From Spongilla lacustris (taxonomy: Eukaryota > Porifera > Demospongiae > Spongillida > Spongillidae): DNA of 64,000 nt. The first letter of the stretch is position 1; each line of letters begins with the position of its first letter. Positions 46,217 through 57,021 of this stretch are shown piece by piece. Below the pieces are notes generated by a model. The model made no database searches, was not told the DNA's origin, and was given only the letters and a program-made list of their open reading frames with translations. The stretch is taken from the NCBI GenBank assembly GCA_949361645.1, contig OX442425.1, positions 2,917,073 through 2,981,072 on the forward strand. The letters are read 5' to 3'. Made by a program: the position numbers and the translations under genes.

Positions 46217-47363
46217 AGCTATGCTTCTACTCCGTCAATGTGGAGGGTTTTGTAGGCTGATACATCTGGCCAGAACTATCCCACCTTCTTTAGCTGGCGA
46301 TGCCCTCAGTCTGTTTGATGATGAGGTGCGGCAGTGTTTGCGGAGTGCACTGCAGTAGACACTCCTGACTTCACATGGCAGCAGGCACAACTTAGTCTAA
46401 GTCGGGGTGGTCTAGGCTTGCGTCGTGTCTCCTACCACTCTCCTGCTGCATATTTAGCCTCAGCTGTCAATTCAGGCTTATCGTATGAGGTTTGTAGGTA
46501 CTTGCACCACTCTATAGACCTTTATAACATCCTTGTTGATCCACTTGATTCACTTACTCCTGATTCTATTGACAACAGCTGTTCCACATTCACTCAGAAG
46601 TTCCTGTCAAACAAAATTGAGGACTGTCAGTTCAAGACACTTTTTGATAACTCCACTCCAATCAACAGGGCCCGTCTATTATCGATTTCATCACCCCATG
46701 CCTCAGCTTGGCTATCAGTTACTCCATCCCCTAGCATGGGCCTTCACTTGGAGCTTTCTGAGTTCCAGGTGGCGATAAAATGGTGGCTCGGTATCCCAGT
46801 TGCTCAAGGTCAAAGTTGCTCTCAATGTAAAGCTGCCTTGGATGGTTATGGCCATCATGCTCTGTGTTGCAAGTTGGGAGGTGATGTTGTCTCTCGTCAT
46901 AACAGGTTGAGAGACATCTTCAATGATTTTTGTCACTCTGCGTGTCTTGCTCCACAACTAGAGATGGGTGGGTGGTCTAGGGATCGTACTCGTCCAGCTG
47001 ATGTTCTTGTTCCAAACTGGGTCCTGGGCAAGCCAGCAGCTTTTGACCTGTCTGTCACATCAACGCTAAATGCACAAATTCTTCAAGAAGCGTGTGTGAC
47101 AGCAGGTTCAGCTGCCTTGCTGCCGCAAGCATCGAGTAAATGATGAAAGGTGCAGGGAACTAGGCTGGGCATGTATCCCTCTTGTGGTGGAGACGTATGG
47201 ATGTTGGGGTACTGAGGCTATACAAGCACTATCAAGGCTTGCCACCCGTTTGTCCACTAGGCAGGGACGTCCCAAGTCACTCGTGAGCAATGAGATCTTT
47301 GGAAGATTCAGTTTGGCTCTTGTAAGAGCAAATTCCCGAGCCATCCTATCCCGCTCTCTGTAA
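46217..47363 (+). pseudogene. R4/Dong-like element, plus-strand copy with two frameshifts
   Basis: Reading starts after the polymerase core (LLRQCGGFCRLIHLA) and shifts frame near 46330. The long frame 46334-47143 includes GGLGLRRVSYHSPAAYL, CSQCKAALDGYGHHALCC and PADVLVPNW. After a second shift it reads NDERCRELGWACIPLVVETY to a stop at 47361. It is bounded by (TAA)n at 46193-46216 and 47461-47492. Confidence 0.82.
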
Positions 47364-47461
47364 ACTGTCCGTGTTTAGTAAAGTACAGTAGGTAGTAGCA
47401 TTTTCCATTCGTGTATTCTCACATATATGTATTATCTATATTCTTATCATAATCATTTAAA

Positions 47462-47492
<31 letters not shown>

Positions 47493-47496
<4 letters not shown>

Positions 47497-48199
47497 GCTT
47501 TGTCTAAGAGGTTCCTGGATCTTTGTTGTCCCTTCCACTGGCTTGGACCTGCACCTTGACAATGCTGAGTGTCAGGTGGCTCTTAGATGGTGGCTTGGTC
47601 TTGACACTTCAGGAGGTTCCTCTTGCCCTATTTGCCCTGGCATCGCCCTAGACCCACTAGGTCACCATGCAGCCTCTTGCAGACATGGTGGGGATGTAGT
47701 TTCAAGGCACAACAATTTGCGTGACATCTTTGCTGACATTTGTCGCCGTGCTCACCTTTCTGTGAAGGTTGAAGTTGGATATGGCTCAAGTAGGGAACAT
47801 TTCAACTCCCGTCCTGCAGATGTTCTTGTTCAAAGTTGGGACAGAGGAAAGCCTGCAGCCTTTGATGTCACAGTTGCCTCACCTCTAACTCCTGCTACCC
47901 TGAATGAAGCTAGTGCATCTGCAGGGGCAGCAGCCCATGTGGCTGAAAACAGGAAGCATGCTGCAAATGATACAAAGTGCCAGGAGTTGGGGTGGTCATG
48001 TATCCCCCTGGCAGTCGAAACATATGGAAACTGGGGGAAGGAAGCACAGTATGTATTTTCCCGCTTAGCATCCCTACTTGCTGTTGGCCAGTCAAGTCCC
48101 AAACCAAAAATGGTTGCAGAAATTTATGGCCACCTCAACCTCTTACTGGTAAGATCAGTTGCAAGGGCCATCATGGGAAGGGAGATGGCCCATGGATAG
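47493..48199 (+). pseudogene. R4/Dong-like element, endonuclease-only copy
   Basis: An open frame of 218 codons from WWLGLDTSGG through CPICPGIALDPLGHHAASC, the RPADVLVQSWDRGKPAAFDV core and PLAVETYGNWG to a stop at 48197. The reverse transcriptase is absent by 5' truncation at the (TAA)n tract. The open frame suggests relative youth. Confidence 0.82.
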
Positions 48200-48433
48200 A
48201 CTTATTGCAGGTGTTAAATAAGCTTTACATTGTGCTAATAGTTTCATTTGTGCATGTTTTGCTTGTAATCTGTAAAATTAATTATTAAATAACACGTAAA
48301 TGATAAATTATAATTATAATTACACAAGATATAAAAGAAATAATACAATACTATAATTACACACTAAATAATAGCTACTTATTAAACAGACTACTGCAAA
48401 GTACCTAAGCCTAACTAATGTTTCAGACATAGT

Positions 48434-48965
48434 CTACTCAAATGAATGGGGCAGGCTTCTGGACAAAATAGCTCTTGCTATGCTACGAGTTATATTTAGC
48501 ACAAGACTAGGTCTGCCAAAAAGATCAGCAGTGACCTTACTTTTCGGCAGAGAAACACAGATGGCAAGCCGAGTGGCCAGACGAATAAAAGTGGTGTGTG
48601 CTTCTCTGCCCCAGTTGCCATACGTCTCGACAGCCAGAGGAACACACACCCAACCTAGTTCCTGGCACTTAGGATCATTGGCAATGTGCTTGCGCTGCTC
48701 GCTAGCAGGAGCTGCAGCACCCGCAGTCATTCCTGCCTCATTCAGCACAACAGGGGTGAGTGGTGAGGCTACAGTGACATCCCACGCAGCTGGTCTTCCT
48801 CTGCTACCAAAACATCAGCTGGGCGAGTTTACCTAAGATCTGGTGTTAATCGGCTACCAACCTCCACCTTAACTCCCAGATGAGCACTGTGGCAAAAGTC
48901 AACAATTACGTCACGCAACCGATTATGGCGGGTCACTACGTCACCACCCCGCTTGCAGGTCACTG
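48434..48965 (-). pseudogene. R4/Dong-like element, minus-strand endonuclease remnant
   Basis: The upstream part contains GGDVVTRHNRLRDVIVDF and a shifted PADVLV core. The 3' frame (48434-48748) reads KCQELGWVCVPLAVETYGNW to SIARAILSRSL. A small deletion in the core shifts the frame. AT-rich AATAATA sequence lies at its 5' end near 48965. Confidence 0.8.
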
Positions 48966-49010
48966 AAATAATAATGATTTTATTAAATTAATTATTACAT
49001 AATAAAACAA

Positions 49011-49464
49011 ATGGCGGACGAGGCAGCGGCAGAAGAGGATGAGGATGAATTCTCTTGTGAAGGTTTTGATGAATATTTGGATGGCTTTGATGAGGATTCT
49101 TTGGAAGAATCAGATGAGGAAGAGAAAATGCTAGCGGTGGACCCTGATTTTGCCAGCTGTGGAACAAAGTGGTTAGATAAAGATGACAGCTGCCACCGTT
49201 CAATCCAGATTGCGTTCCAACGAGCGAAGTGTCGACGCGAAGAAGCGCACGCAATGCTTTTAAAAACTCCATCGCACGCTCGATCAAGGAAAACAGTTGC
49301 AAGTGCGTTTGAACGGACCTGTCGTCAAGCAGAAAGCGTTCAGGTGGAATTACAAAGTACGACGATGAAGGTGTTGTCTCAGACCTCCGTTATGTTCGAT
49401 CGCGATCAGTTCTTGTTGAGGAAATAGAAAGTTGTTTAATCCATTGGCTTGAAATTGACCTTAA
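49011..49464 (+). pseudogene. Unrecognised acidic ORF, first half
   Basis: The protein starts MADEAAAEEDEDEFSCEGF, is strongly acidic to residue 45 and then basic and Cys-containing. I do not recognise the family. The annotated frame stops at 49425-49427, but a second frame is open from about 49320 and reads DDEGVVSDLRYVRSRSVLV. It continues to CCTTAA at 49464, so a one-base indel near 49330 is likely. That second frame continues exactly in phase after the MITE at 49862. Confidence 0.4.
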
Positions 49465-49857
49465 CCCTTTGAACGCCAAGGGCATATTTATATACATGAT
49501 ATTCCATGCTCATGACATTGTACTATATGTGTCATGTGATTATGATTTTAAGTAATGTATTGATCATAAACCCTGTATAAGAGATACATGTGCACATACA
49601 TGTATGTAACCTTATTATAAGTAGAATTTTGGTTCCCTCTTCTAAGTACTACTGATGCTTCTAAGTGCGTCAGTAGTACTCCTACAGTAGGAATGTGTAA
49701 CCCACTTAACTAAAGTGCAGCAGAGAGTTTCCAGATAATTACTACTGATGTGCACTACAAATTCCAATGTGATACATTAGAGAAATCATTGGAACAGCTA
49801 CTTCTGACGTTAAAGTGCACATACATGTATACAAATATGCCCTTAGCGTTCAAAGGG
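49465..49857. mobile_element. piggyBac-like MITE, 393 bp, TTAA target duplication
   Basis: Terminal repeats CCCTTTGAACGCCAAGGGCA and its inverse TGCCCTTAGCGTTCAAAGGG (one gap) lie directly inside TTAA on both sides (49461-49464 and 49858-49861). Ends starting CCC inside TTAA are the piggyBac signature. There is no coding capacity. Removing the element and one TTAA restores a continuous host reading frame. Confidence 0.88.
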
Positions 49858-50132
49858 TTAAGCCAGACCAAAAATGGGAAGTTCCACAGGACAGAGTGAG
49901 GGCACAAGGTCTACTTTCTCTCAGTTCGAGAAAAGTGTGTAATTTGAAGAGAGCATTGATTGATTGGGATGGGCAAACTGGTGATGAAGCTGAAAGGTGC
50001 ACTTCGGGAGTGGCCACGAAAAGGGAGAGATCCCCTCTACTGATTAGGGCCATGCAAGAGGCTGATCACCCGGAAGCTGCTTCAAAAGACTTAGTGGACA
50101 GTTTTCAAAAAAAAATCACAACAGTTGGATGA
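49858..50132 (+). pseudogene. Unrecognised ORF, second half
   Basis: After the MITE the frame reads KPDQKWEVPQDRVRAQGLL and further to a stop at 50132. It contains RERSPLLIRAMQEADHPEAA. It is in phase with the second frame before the MITE. The family is unknown. It could be a domesticated or transposon-derived protein. Confidence 0.4.
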
Positions 50133-51549
50133 GGCTAGACCAGAGGCTCTCTCTAAGAACAGGTTCAGGAGGATACAATGAGAGGAAGTGCAATTAGGTT
50201 TAAAATAGTAATAGCAATAATACTCGTATTTGGTTCGTATGTCATGTATATTTGACAATTTTAATAAAAATAAGAACATCTTCAATAACAATAAACAATA
50301 GAAAGCTTTCTATCTGCAATGTTTAGGCCTTCAAATTATTCGAACTGCAATCTGATTGGAGGTGCCAGAATTGTGGCTCCTCGCACATACACACTGGCGA
50401 ACGTAGCCAGACCTACTTCTCCTGGTCCCCCAATCCATTGTATATTGTATACTGTATTGTATATATGGCTAAAACCGCGATCCGATCGTCCGCGCCCATT
50501 GCCTCCCCACACCCGGTACCCATTGTCCCATTCACGGACCTATAAAGGCTTGATAAACCTGCCTCAACTCTCCCCCAGCAAACTAGCTAGCCTAGTGACA
50601 CGCACGTGTGCGTCACCATGAAATTTGAACAAAGCTAAATTCACATCTCCATCCTAGTCCATGTAGGCCTAGCACATATTGAGGCAGATGAAGACAACCA
50701 TAGGTATACATTCTTTAGGTATTCTACATTTAAAGGTCACACATGTACACAGATCCAACCAGTACCAGTAGTAGCTTACTTGCCCCATGTTTCGTATGTC
50801 CCCTTTTAATGGCAGCCGCTTTAAGTTCAGAAACTAACTTATTTATTTTTTAAATTGAAAATTGCTTACATGTATAGGCCTATAAATAGATAATGCCAAC
50901 AAGAAATGCAAAATTCAGAAGCTATCTTAAACGGCGTACTGTTTCGAGTGGGCAGTATATATTGAACTTGCAAAAATATTTTGCGTGGTATCTCACATGT
51001 ACATGTATGTTTGCATTATGTTGCAAATTCTTATTTGCTGACTACTACATTAGTTCATGTATCTCCATACACAACTAATGGCTATTTGTATAACCTGTGG
51101 GATGCATCACTACAGTAACTGTTTATGTAGTGTTGCATGAATTTATTAAAAGAAAAATTGTACTATATATAATTCCGTACAGGTACCTTACCTATAAACA
51201 TAACTAGTTTTGTAGCATCTCAACTCATCATGCACTCATGGACATGGGAGAGCTCATGCATATAAATGCACACAATTCACTGATGCAATTAAATTATAAA
51301 TTCCCCCTATATAGGACTAGATAAGCAGTCTGAAAAATGAATTCATTTGGCATGTTTGTTGTTGAGAGAAGTAACATACTTCATGTATGACTAAATAACC
51401 ATCTTGTTACTACACATGACCCAATTTCGAAGTGATCAAATATAGTCGCCATAGCAACACGGATGGAAAGAAGCAAGATAACAAAGGGTTAAAAAAATAA
51501 CGACCATAGAGCCATGCAGTAGAAAGAATAGAGCAAACACATGTCAGAG
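50133..51549. repeat. Non-coding block paralogous to 30650-31917
   Basis: 50320-50640 matches 30655-31085 (landmark CCAGACCTACTTCTCCTGGT) and the remainder matches the 3' flank of the terminal exon. No exon is seen. Confidence 0.7.
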
Positions 51550-53420
51550 TCAGAGCTTAAAGATGTAGTCACAGGAAGTGTTCTCTGTCCCCCTACGCGC
51601 CAACACGTTCCTCACTGAAGGCGTCTGCAAGAACTGCTTCACAGCTCTCTCCCTGGACCTCTGCAAGAGCAGGTCGCACACTAGGAACAGAGAACGGGAA
51701 CGTGCCCTGTCCATGTCCTGGGAGAAGTCTGTGTCACTGCTGACAGCAGGGGTGGAGGAGGCAGTCAACACCTGGCTGGCATACAGTCCACATCAGCAAA
51801 CTTGTACCAGGCTTTGTTAGTGAAGCATGCCGTACCATGTGTGGGCTGTGAGCCCGGGTCAATCCAACTATTGTGAGCGGGAGTTGTGCGTCACACCTTC
51901 AGATTTTGCTACAACTTTTCATATATGTTGCTCTTGATATGGAAGTGACTTGTACCATTAATAACGTTAATGGTTTACGAAATACACGCCACTGAATAAT
52001 TAATTTTTTTTTCATAAATGTTGCAACTTTGCACACTCATATCTTGGCTGCAATACAATTGACATCAGAATTTTTGGCATTGAAGGACATGATCAGTACA
52101 ACTGATCTACGATAATTATTTTTGGGGTGTGGGTAAAGGGTTAAATTTTTAGCCACTTCAAACCTCCTTTTGCAATATAGAGGTGCCTACCACGTGAAAC
52201 ACAAGTTATTTTTCACACAAGTGAAAGGACTATCAATCTCAGTGTTTTTCAAAAGTAAAAAGAGTGTGTATTGATAACCCCTGAGAACCACGCAAGGTTT
52301 TAGCTTAGGGCGCCATTTTTGTCTCATCAAAAATTCAGTTTAGTTTAACTGGAGTTATGTAAACTGTCTTACCACAGCTGCCGTCGACTCTCCTTATTTG
52401 GGCGTTTTATTCATCAAGTACTAGTATTGTCGTGACGGTCACTGACCCGTTAGAGAAGCATCGGCGCCGGATACATTCGCACCTTCGAGTTGCAGAAAAT
52501 CTTATACAGTTGCAAAATATCCATTTGAGAAGTGGAGATTTGCTGCGTGTAAACTGCCTAAAAGCAGTTCTAAATCATTGCACTGATGTAGTATGCAAAA
52601 AGTTGGCATAGCTCTGTCACAGCACATTCCTGAGAAAGTCTGCTAGGCCCTGCGTGTTCGGAAGCTACATCAGAACAATGATTTTGAACGGCTTTTAGGC
52701 AGTTTACACGCAGCAAGTCTCCACTTCTAGTACTTGATGAATAAAACGCGCGCACGTGCCCAAATAAGGATACACTATCTGCTGCAGAGATGTGGTAAGA
52801 CAGTTTACATAACACCACTTGCATGAAAAAATTAATTATTCAATGGCGTGTATTTCGTAAACCATTAACGTTATTAACTCAATAAATGGTACAAGTCACT
52901 TCCATATCAAGACCAACATATATGAGAAGTTGGAGGAAAATCTGAAGGCATGAGGCAATAGACCCGCCCTGGAGGGATGTGGGAACAATCTGCGTGGCAC
53001 TATCCTCTACCATCCTGGCCGTGTTCAGGGCCCCGCCCCTCACCAGGCTGGTGCTGATCACAGACCCCTCCAAGGCTGCCCCCTCATTGCGCAACACGGG
53101 AGGGGGAACATGGGAGGTGTGGTCGCCCTGGAAGACCTCGATGAGGGCCCCCTGCTGGAGGAGGTGGTGCCCCAGGTCTGCGGCATACTGCTCAGTGTAC
53201 ACCGTGGACCTCGCCACAGGGATGGCTTCTGCGTGCCTCCCTGAGGCAGGCTGCAAGACTGGGGACTGGACCTTTCCCCCAACATGGTGACAGTGCTGTT
53301 AAAGTCTCTGCCCTGGAAGCACTTCTTGTACATGTGCAGGTGGCCTCTCACCGTGTGGAGGAAGGCTTGGTCGATGTACAGTAATGTTCTGGTCACCTCC
53401 AGCCTGCTCCTGGCCATGCG
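51550..53420 (-). pseudogene. Terminal exon, paralogue 2, disrupted by foldback element
   Basis: Both ends match the intact exon 61540-62307, including the CTCCCCATCCAG acceptor and the YIFKL stop context. A deletion of about 19 bp near 51785 shifts the frame, and the 1110-bp foldback element at 51856-52965 splits it. The remaining halves cannot encode the full domain. Confidence 0.85.
51856..52965. mobile_element. Foldback element, 1110 bp, GCCC target duplication
   Basis: The ends are GGGTCAATCC and GGCAATAGACCC, flanked on both sides by GCCC (51852-51855 and 52966-52969). Removing it restores the exon sequence of the paralogues. The left arm (about 51893-52018) and right arm (about 52829-52955) are inverted copies with landmark GATATGGAAGTGACTTGTAC. 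A second inner inverted pair (52330-52590 and 52645-52815) includes CAGTTTACACGCAGCAA and ATTCATCAAGTACTAG. There is no transposase frame. The superfamily is not identified. Confidence 0.85.
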
Positions 53421-54102
53421 CTGGATGGGGAGGAGGTGGGGGTGGTGTAATCAGAGAGAAAATATAAAAGTGGTAATGCCACAGATTGGTCTGGGGACAT
53501 GGAGAGAGGAGTGAATACAGGGCACAATCAATGAGCATATGCATATGCATGTGCATATATGTAGCCTAAAATCTTAGCCTTTTGGGTGCCAAAGACATTT
53601 ATAATACTATCACATCCCAATGTCCATGATAGCAGGACACACATGTAAATGGGCTGATGTACAATAATAACTCCATTCTGTTCTTGAAGATGGGTACAAT
53701 GAGTTATGTAGGAGGAGGAATATGGTACATGCATAAACTAATTATAGGAAGTAGTACAACTCTTCAGTTACCAGTGCATCCCACAGGTCATATGCTACGT
53801 GTGCACATTTTTGATGTGCGGGAAACTAACGCAAGTAGTTATCAACAAATGACAGTTTATGGAGCCGGCAAATCATATACATGTACAGTATGCAGTGACA
53901 TGCAAATATTACTTGATACATGTAATGATATACATAATTATACTGTCACACTGATCTGTCACCCAAAAAGCTAATCAGCTACATGTAAGAATGAAAAAGA
54001 ATTCAACCTGATATTTTACACCTCCAATAGGAATAGCTTTACATCCCCACACCCTGCACATGAGGTAGTCCTAACATGCCCAGCAGTATCAAAAGTACAT
54101 AC

Positions 54103-54183
54103 AAAAATGTACAGCTTGTGGAAAGCAGAGATCAACTGATCAGTTGACTTTGTCATGATGTCAAGAACCCCAAGTAGATATTC
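54103..54183 (-). pseudogene. Paralogue 2, 81-bp exon
   Basis: 27 codons EYLLGVLDIMTKSTDQLIS to KLYIF, with acceptor TTGTTACCAG and donor GTATGT. It is identical in protein to the copy at 62508. The exon itself is intact, but neighbouring exons are broken. Confidence 0.75.
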
Positions 54184-54274
54184 CTGGTAACAAGAGACAA
54201 TAGTGTGCATGTAATGACCCTGTCATCAGGCCCAAAGCCCCACACATCAGGCCTAATAACCAGCAATAACTCAC

Positions 54275-54332
54275 AGAAGAGATGCTCCAGAGCGACTCCG
54301 CCCCCTTTCTTATGCAACAAAGACATGAGCAG
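54275..54332 (-). pseudogene. Paralogue 2, exon with 8-bp deletion
   Basis: Corresponds to 62673-62738 (LLMSLLHKKGGGV.LEHL) but is 58 bp instead of 66 bp, so the frame is lost. The acceptor CCTCTGCAG and donor GTGAGT are present. Confidence 0.75.
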
Positions 54333-54529
54333 CTGCAGAGGCACAGACATGAAAGGTGATATGAGCAAGAGAGCAAGAAGGCCATACACTGGTGTGTGTG
54401 GACCTTGATATGTACACAGCTCCACTACCCACATGTGGAATACTAATATTCATTGCTACTACAAATAGCTCGACAAATAGTTACAAAACTGTTACAAACA
54501 TCATAGGATCACGACATGACTAAGGAATG

Positions 54530-54705
54530 GGCCTGCATTAGATATGCCTAGGAATGGGCCTGCTTTAGATATGCCTAGGAATGGGCCTGCTTTAGATATG
54601 CCTAGGAATGGGCCTGCTTTAGATATGCCTAGGAATGGGCCTGCTTTAGATATGCCTAGGAATGGGCCTGCTTTAGATATGCCTAGGAATGGGCCTGCTA
54701 AACAC
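54530..54705. repeat. 27-bp minisatellite, six to seven units
   Basis: Core GATATGCCTAGGAATGGGCC plus TGCTTTA. It lies in the intron between exons 54753 and 54275. The same array stands at 63105-63265 in paralogue 3, so it predates that duplication. Confidence 0.95.
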
Positions 54706-54752
54706 ACTATGTCACAACACTATAGCTGTGTTCAGGCAGCAGGTGCACTAAC

Positions 54753-54836
54753 AAACGTCAGATGAAGGAGCAGGTGAGCCTTTTCAGTGACCGGGTCTTT
54801 CAAGGCCCTCAATGCCACAGCCTCTGCTTCAAGATC
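54753..54836 (-). pseudogene. Paralogue 2, 84-bp exon
   Basis: 28 codons DLEAEAVALRALKDPVTEK and on, with acceptor TTATGCCCCAG and donor GTTAGT. It pairs with 63311-63394. Confidence 0.75.
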
Positions 54837-54864
54837 CTGGGGCATAAGGAAAGGTATCATTGGT

Positions 54865-55135
54865 GAAGACATGGGCACACCCCCTGAGGACATGGGCACA
54901 CCCTCTGATCATGAGGACATGGGCACACCCCCTAAGGACATGGGCACACACCCTGAGGACATAGGCACACCCCCTGAGGACATGGGCACACCCTCTGATC
55001 ATGAGGACATGGGCACACCCCCTAAGGACATGGGCACACACCCTGAGGACATAGGCACACCCCCTGAGGACATGGGCATACCCCCTGAGGACACCCCTTG
55101 AGGACATGGGCACACACTCTTATAACATGGGCACA
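54865..55135. repeat. 21-bp minisatellite private to paralogue 2
   Basis: Core GAGGACATGGGCACACCCCC with 24-bp and TCTGATCAT variants, about twelve units. Paralogue 3 has a single unit at 63424. The expansion has overwritten the intron start and the donor of exon 55144. Confidence 0.92.
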
Positions 55136-55143
55136 ACCCCTGC

Positions 55144-55329
55144 CTTCACAAGGAGATTCCACAGACATAGGAGCATGTCCCTAAAGCCCTGTGGGTACAG
55201 GTACTTCTCAAAGGCCACACAGTGCCTGCCCACAAAGGATAGCAGTGGTGCAAAACACTTCTCCACTGTCCCATTGGCTAGCTTCAGCCCTAGCAAAACT
55301 GATATTGCTGGTCTGATAAACTGGTTCAT
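55144..55329 (-). pseudogene. Paralogue 2, 186-bp exon with lost donor
   Basis: 62 codons MNQFIRPAISVLLGLKLANG and on to LLCLWNLLVK. It keeps the ATTCCCAG acceptor, but the donor is GCAGGG where paralogue 3 has GTATGT, next to the 21-bp array. Confidence 0.75.
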
Positions 55330-55410
55330 CTGGGAATGCAGTTAGCAGTTGTGAAGTATCCTACACATGTACAGGAGGCACACAATGTTCCATCAATGTC
55401 ATTGGCTTAC

Positions 55411-55520
55411 CCTCACACAGAGCACTTGGACCTGGAAGTCGTGGATGTTCCTGATCGAGGTACTCCAGGAACTGCTCCGACTCAGCTGACCCAAAACCAG
55501 AATCCCCTTTGATGTTTGGC
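55411..55520 (-). pseudogene. Paralogue 2, 5'-most exon with 4-bp insertion
   Basis: Matches 63723-63828 (NIKGDSGFGSAESEQFLEYL) but is 110 bp instead of 106 bp, which shifts the frame after LEYL. Confidence 0.75.
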
Positions 55521-56150
55521 CTGTGGGAGTAGCGAGGGGAGGGGAGGAGGCAGGCGGGGGGGGGACATATGTCCCCGGGCGCAGGGGTTGAGGGGGCGCC
55601 AAAATAGACAATGCACAGATATCCTAATCGGGTTAATGTGAAAGTGCCCGCGGGCACCTGAGTCACGCACTGCGAGTCTTGACTTTACAAATATCTGCAC
55701 TCCATCTGCACGCAAACTTTTTAATTCGTTTCTAATCGTGGACATTGAAGATACGGTACCCAATCGTTCTGTTGAATAAACCCATGACGCAGTTCAGGTT
55801 AGCCCCAGGTACACATACATGTATTGGCCTAACTGGCCTTGCAAGAAGTGGATACATCCCCTGTCCGGGTAAGGTATCAATTAAACACTAACAAGTCACG
55901 CTATTGTTACCATACTTACACGTACATATCATGTCCAATATGAAGCAATAGCAATCGCAATCCCCAGGCCTTTCATTGTTTATGCTTCGCCTTAGTTTCG
56001 TCATCGCAAGCGGTTGGAATGTAGTCTGGGGACCCTCAGACTATTTGGAATGCTGCATTAACTGTGACTGTCTGCTATAACACCTGTTTAACTGCAGCGG
56101 GCGTAATTGAATGAGGTACAAGCTAATATGGTATACGGTTAGCATGCTTG
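55521..56150. other. Non-coding, no feature seen
   Basis: It holds a G-rich run near 55556 and otherwise unique sequence. The homology with paralogue 3 ends near 55530. Confidence 0.5.
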
Positions 56151-56154
56151 GGTA

Positions 56155-56510
56155 TGTCGACTTAAACTCAGAGTTCTCGTTCTTAACGAGCCGTTTTCTT
56201 TGGCTTGGTCACCTTTGCTGAATTAGAACCGCCTGTTGTAATTTTAACGTGTCTACAGCTGCGTGCGTTATTCTGTGTAGCCTGGCTACAGTAAATTAAG
56301 ACGCGTGTGTGACGTCATATTGCATAGTGCTAGGCAACCGAGAATTTTCACCAATAATGAATTGCACCAGCTTGGATCGTTTCACGGTATTTCATCACCA
56401 GCTAACAATTGTAGGTCTTATTTGTATGAAAGGGCACGTTTGGAAATAAAATGCTACTTTTTGAAGCTAATCTCGTCTTCTTACGACGTTCCTGTCGCGA
56501 GTTATACGTG
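56155..56510 (+). repeat. Inverted duplicate of the TRIM-NHL 5' flank, no gene attached
   Basis: On the plus strand this reads like the minus strand of 60082-59838, the region upstream of the TRIM-NHL start. Landmarks are TTGGCTTGGTCACCTTTGCT, TTTCATCACCAGCTAACAAT and CGACGTTCCTGT. A TGACGTCA site lies at 56310. Downstream of it no RING or B-box frame follows. Confidence 0.75.
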
Positions 56511-56989
56511 ATGAACGGAAGGAGGAGGTGAACAAAAATTAAATGGCGGATTTTTGGTACCGAGTTGTCACTCCACGTAAACGGCACTGTTTAGCGAAGC
56601 TCACGTTATATATGCATATCTGTCATGTTTGTGATGGATTATATACGAGCTGGCGAGTAAAGGCAACGCTTCGTTACCGTTTTAAAACGCTCGATCGAAA
56701 ACCACGCCCACGAAGCCAATCCTACATAGGACCCACTACTGTGGGTCCTGATATTATCAGAAATTCACTGACTGTCAGTTCAATAGAGGCTGGGAGGTGT
56801 ATAGCATGTCCTTGATTTGATCGCGCTCCTCTGATACATTGTATGGATGATCGTAAAAGAGAGAAGGATAGACAGCAACGAAGCCACCCCATTGTCTGAT
56901 TACCCAACAGTTTCCCGGTCGGATCCTCCTTTGACATTGCGATTGTAGGTAATCGTCACGCACGTGATTGCACTTTTAATGGGCCGGGT

Positions 56990-57021
<32 letters not shown>

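Noticed and set aside
56543..56815. ORF starting after the orphan TRIM 5' flank as a second TRIM gene
   Set aside because: The translated sequence has no RING, B-box or NHL motif and no similarity to the 57748-59793 protein.
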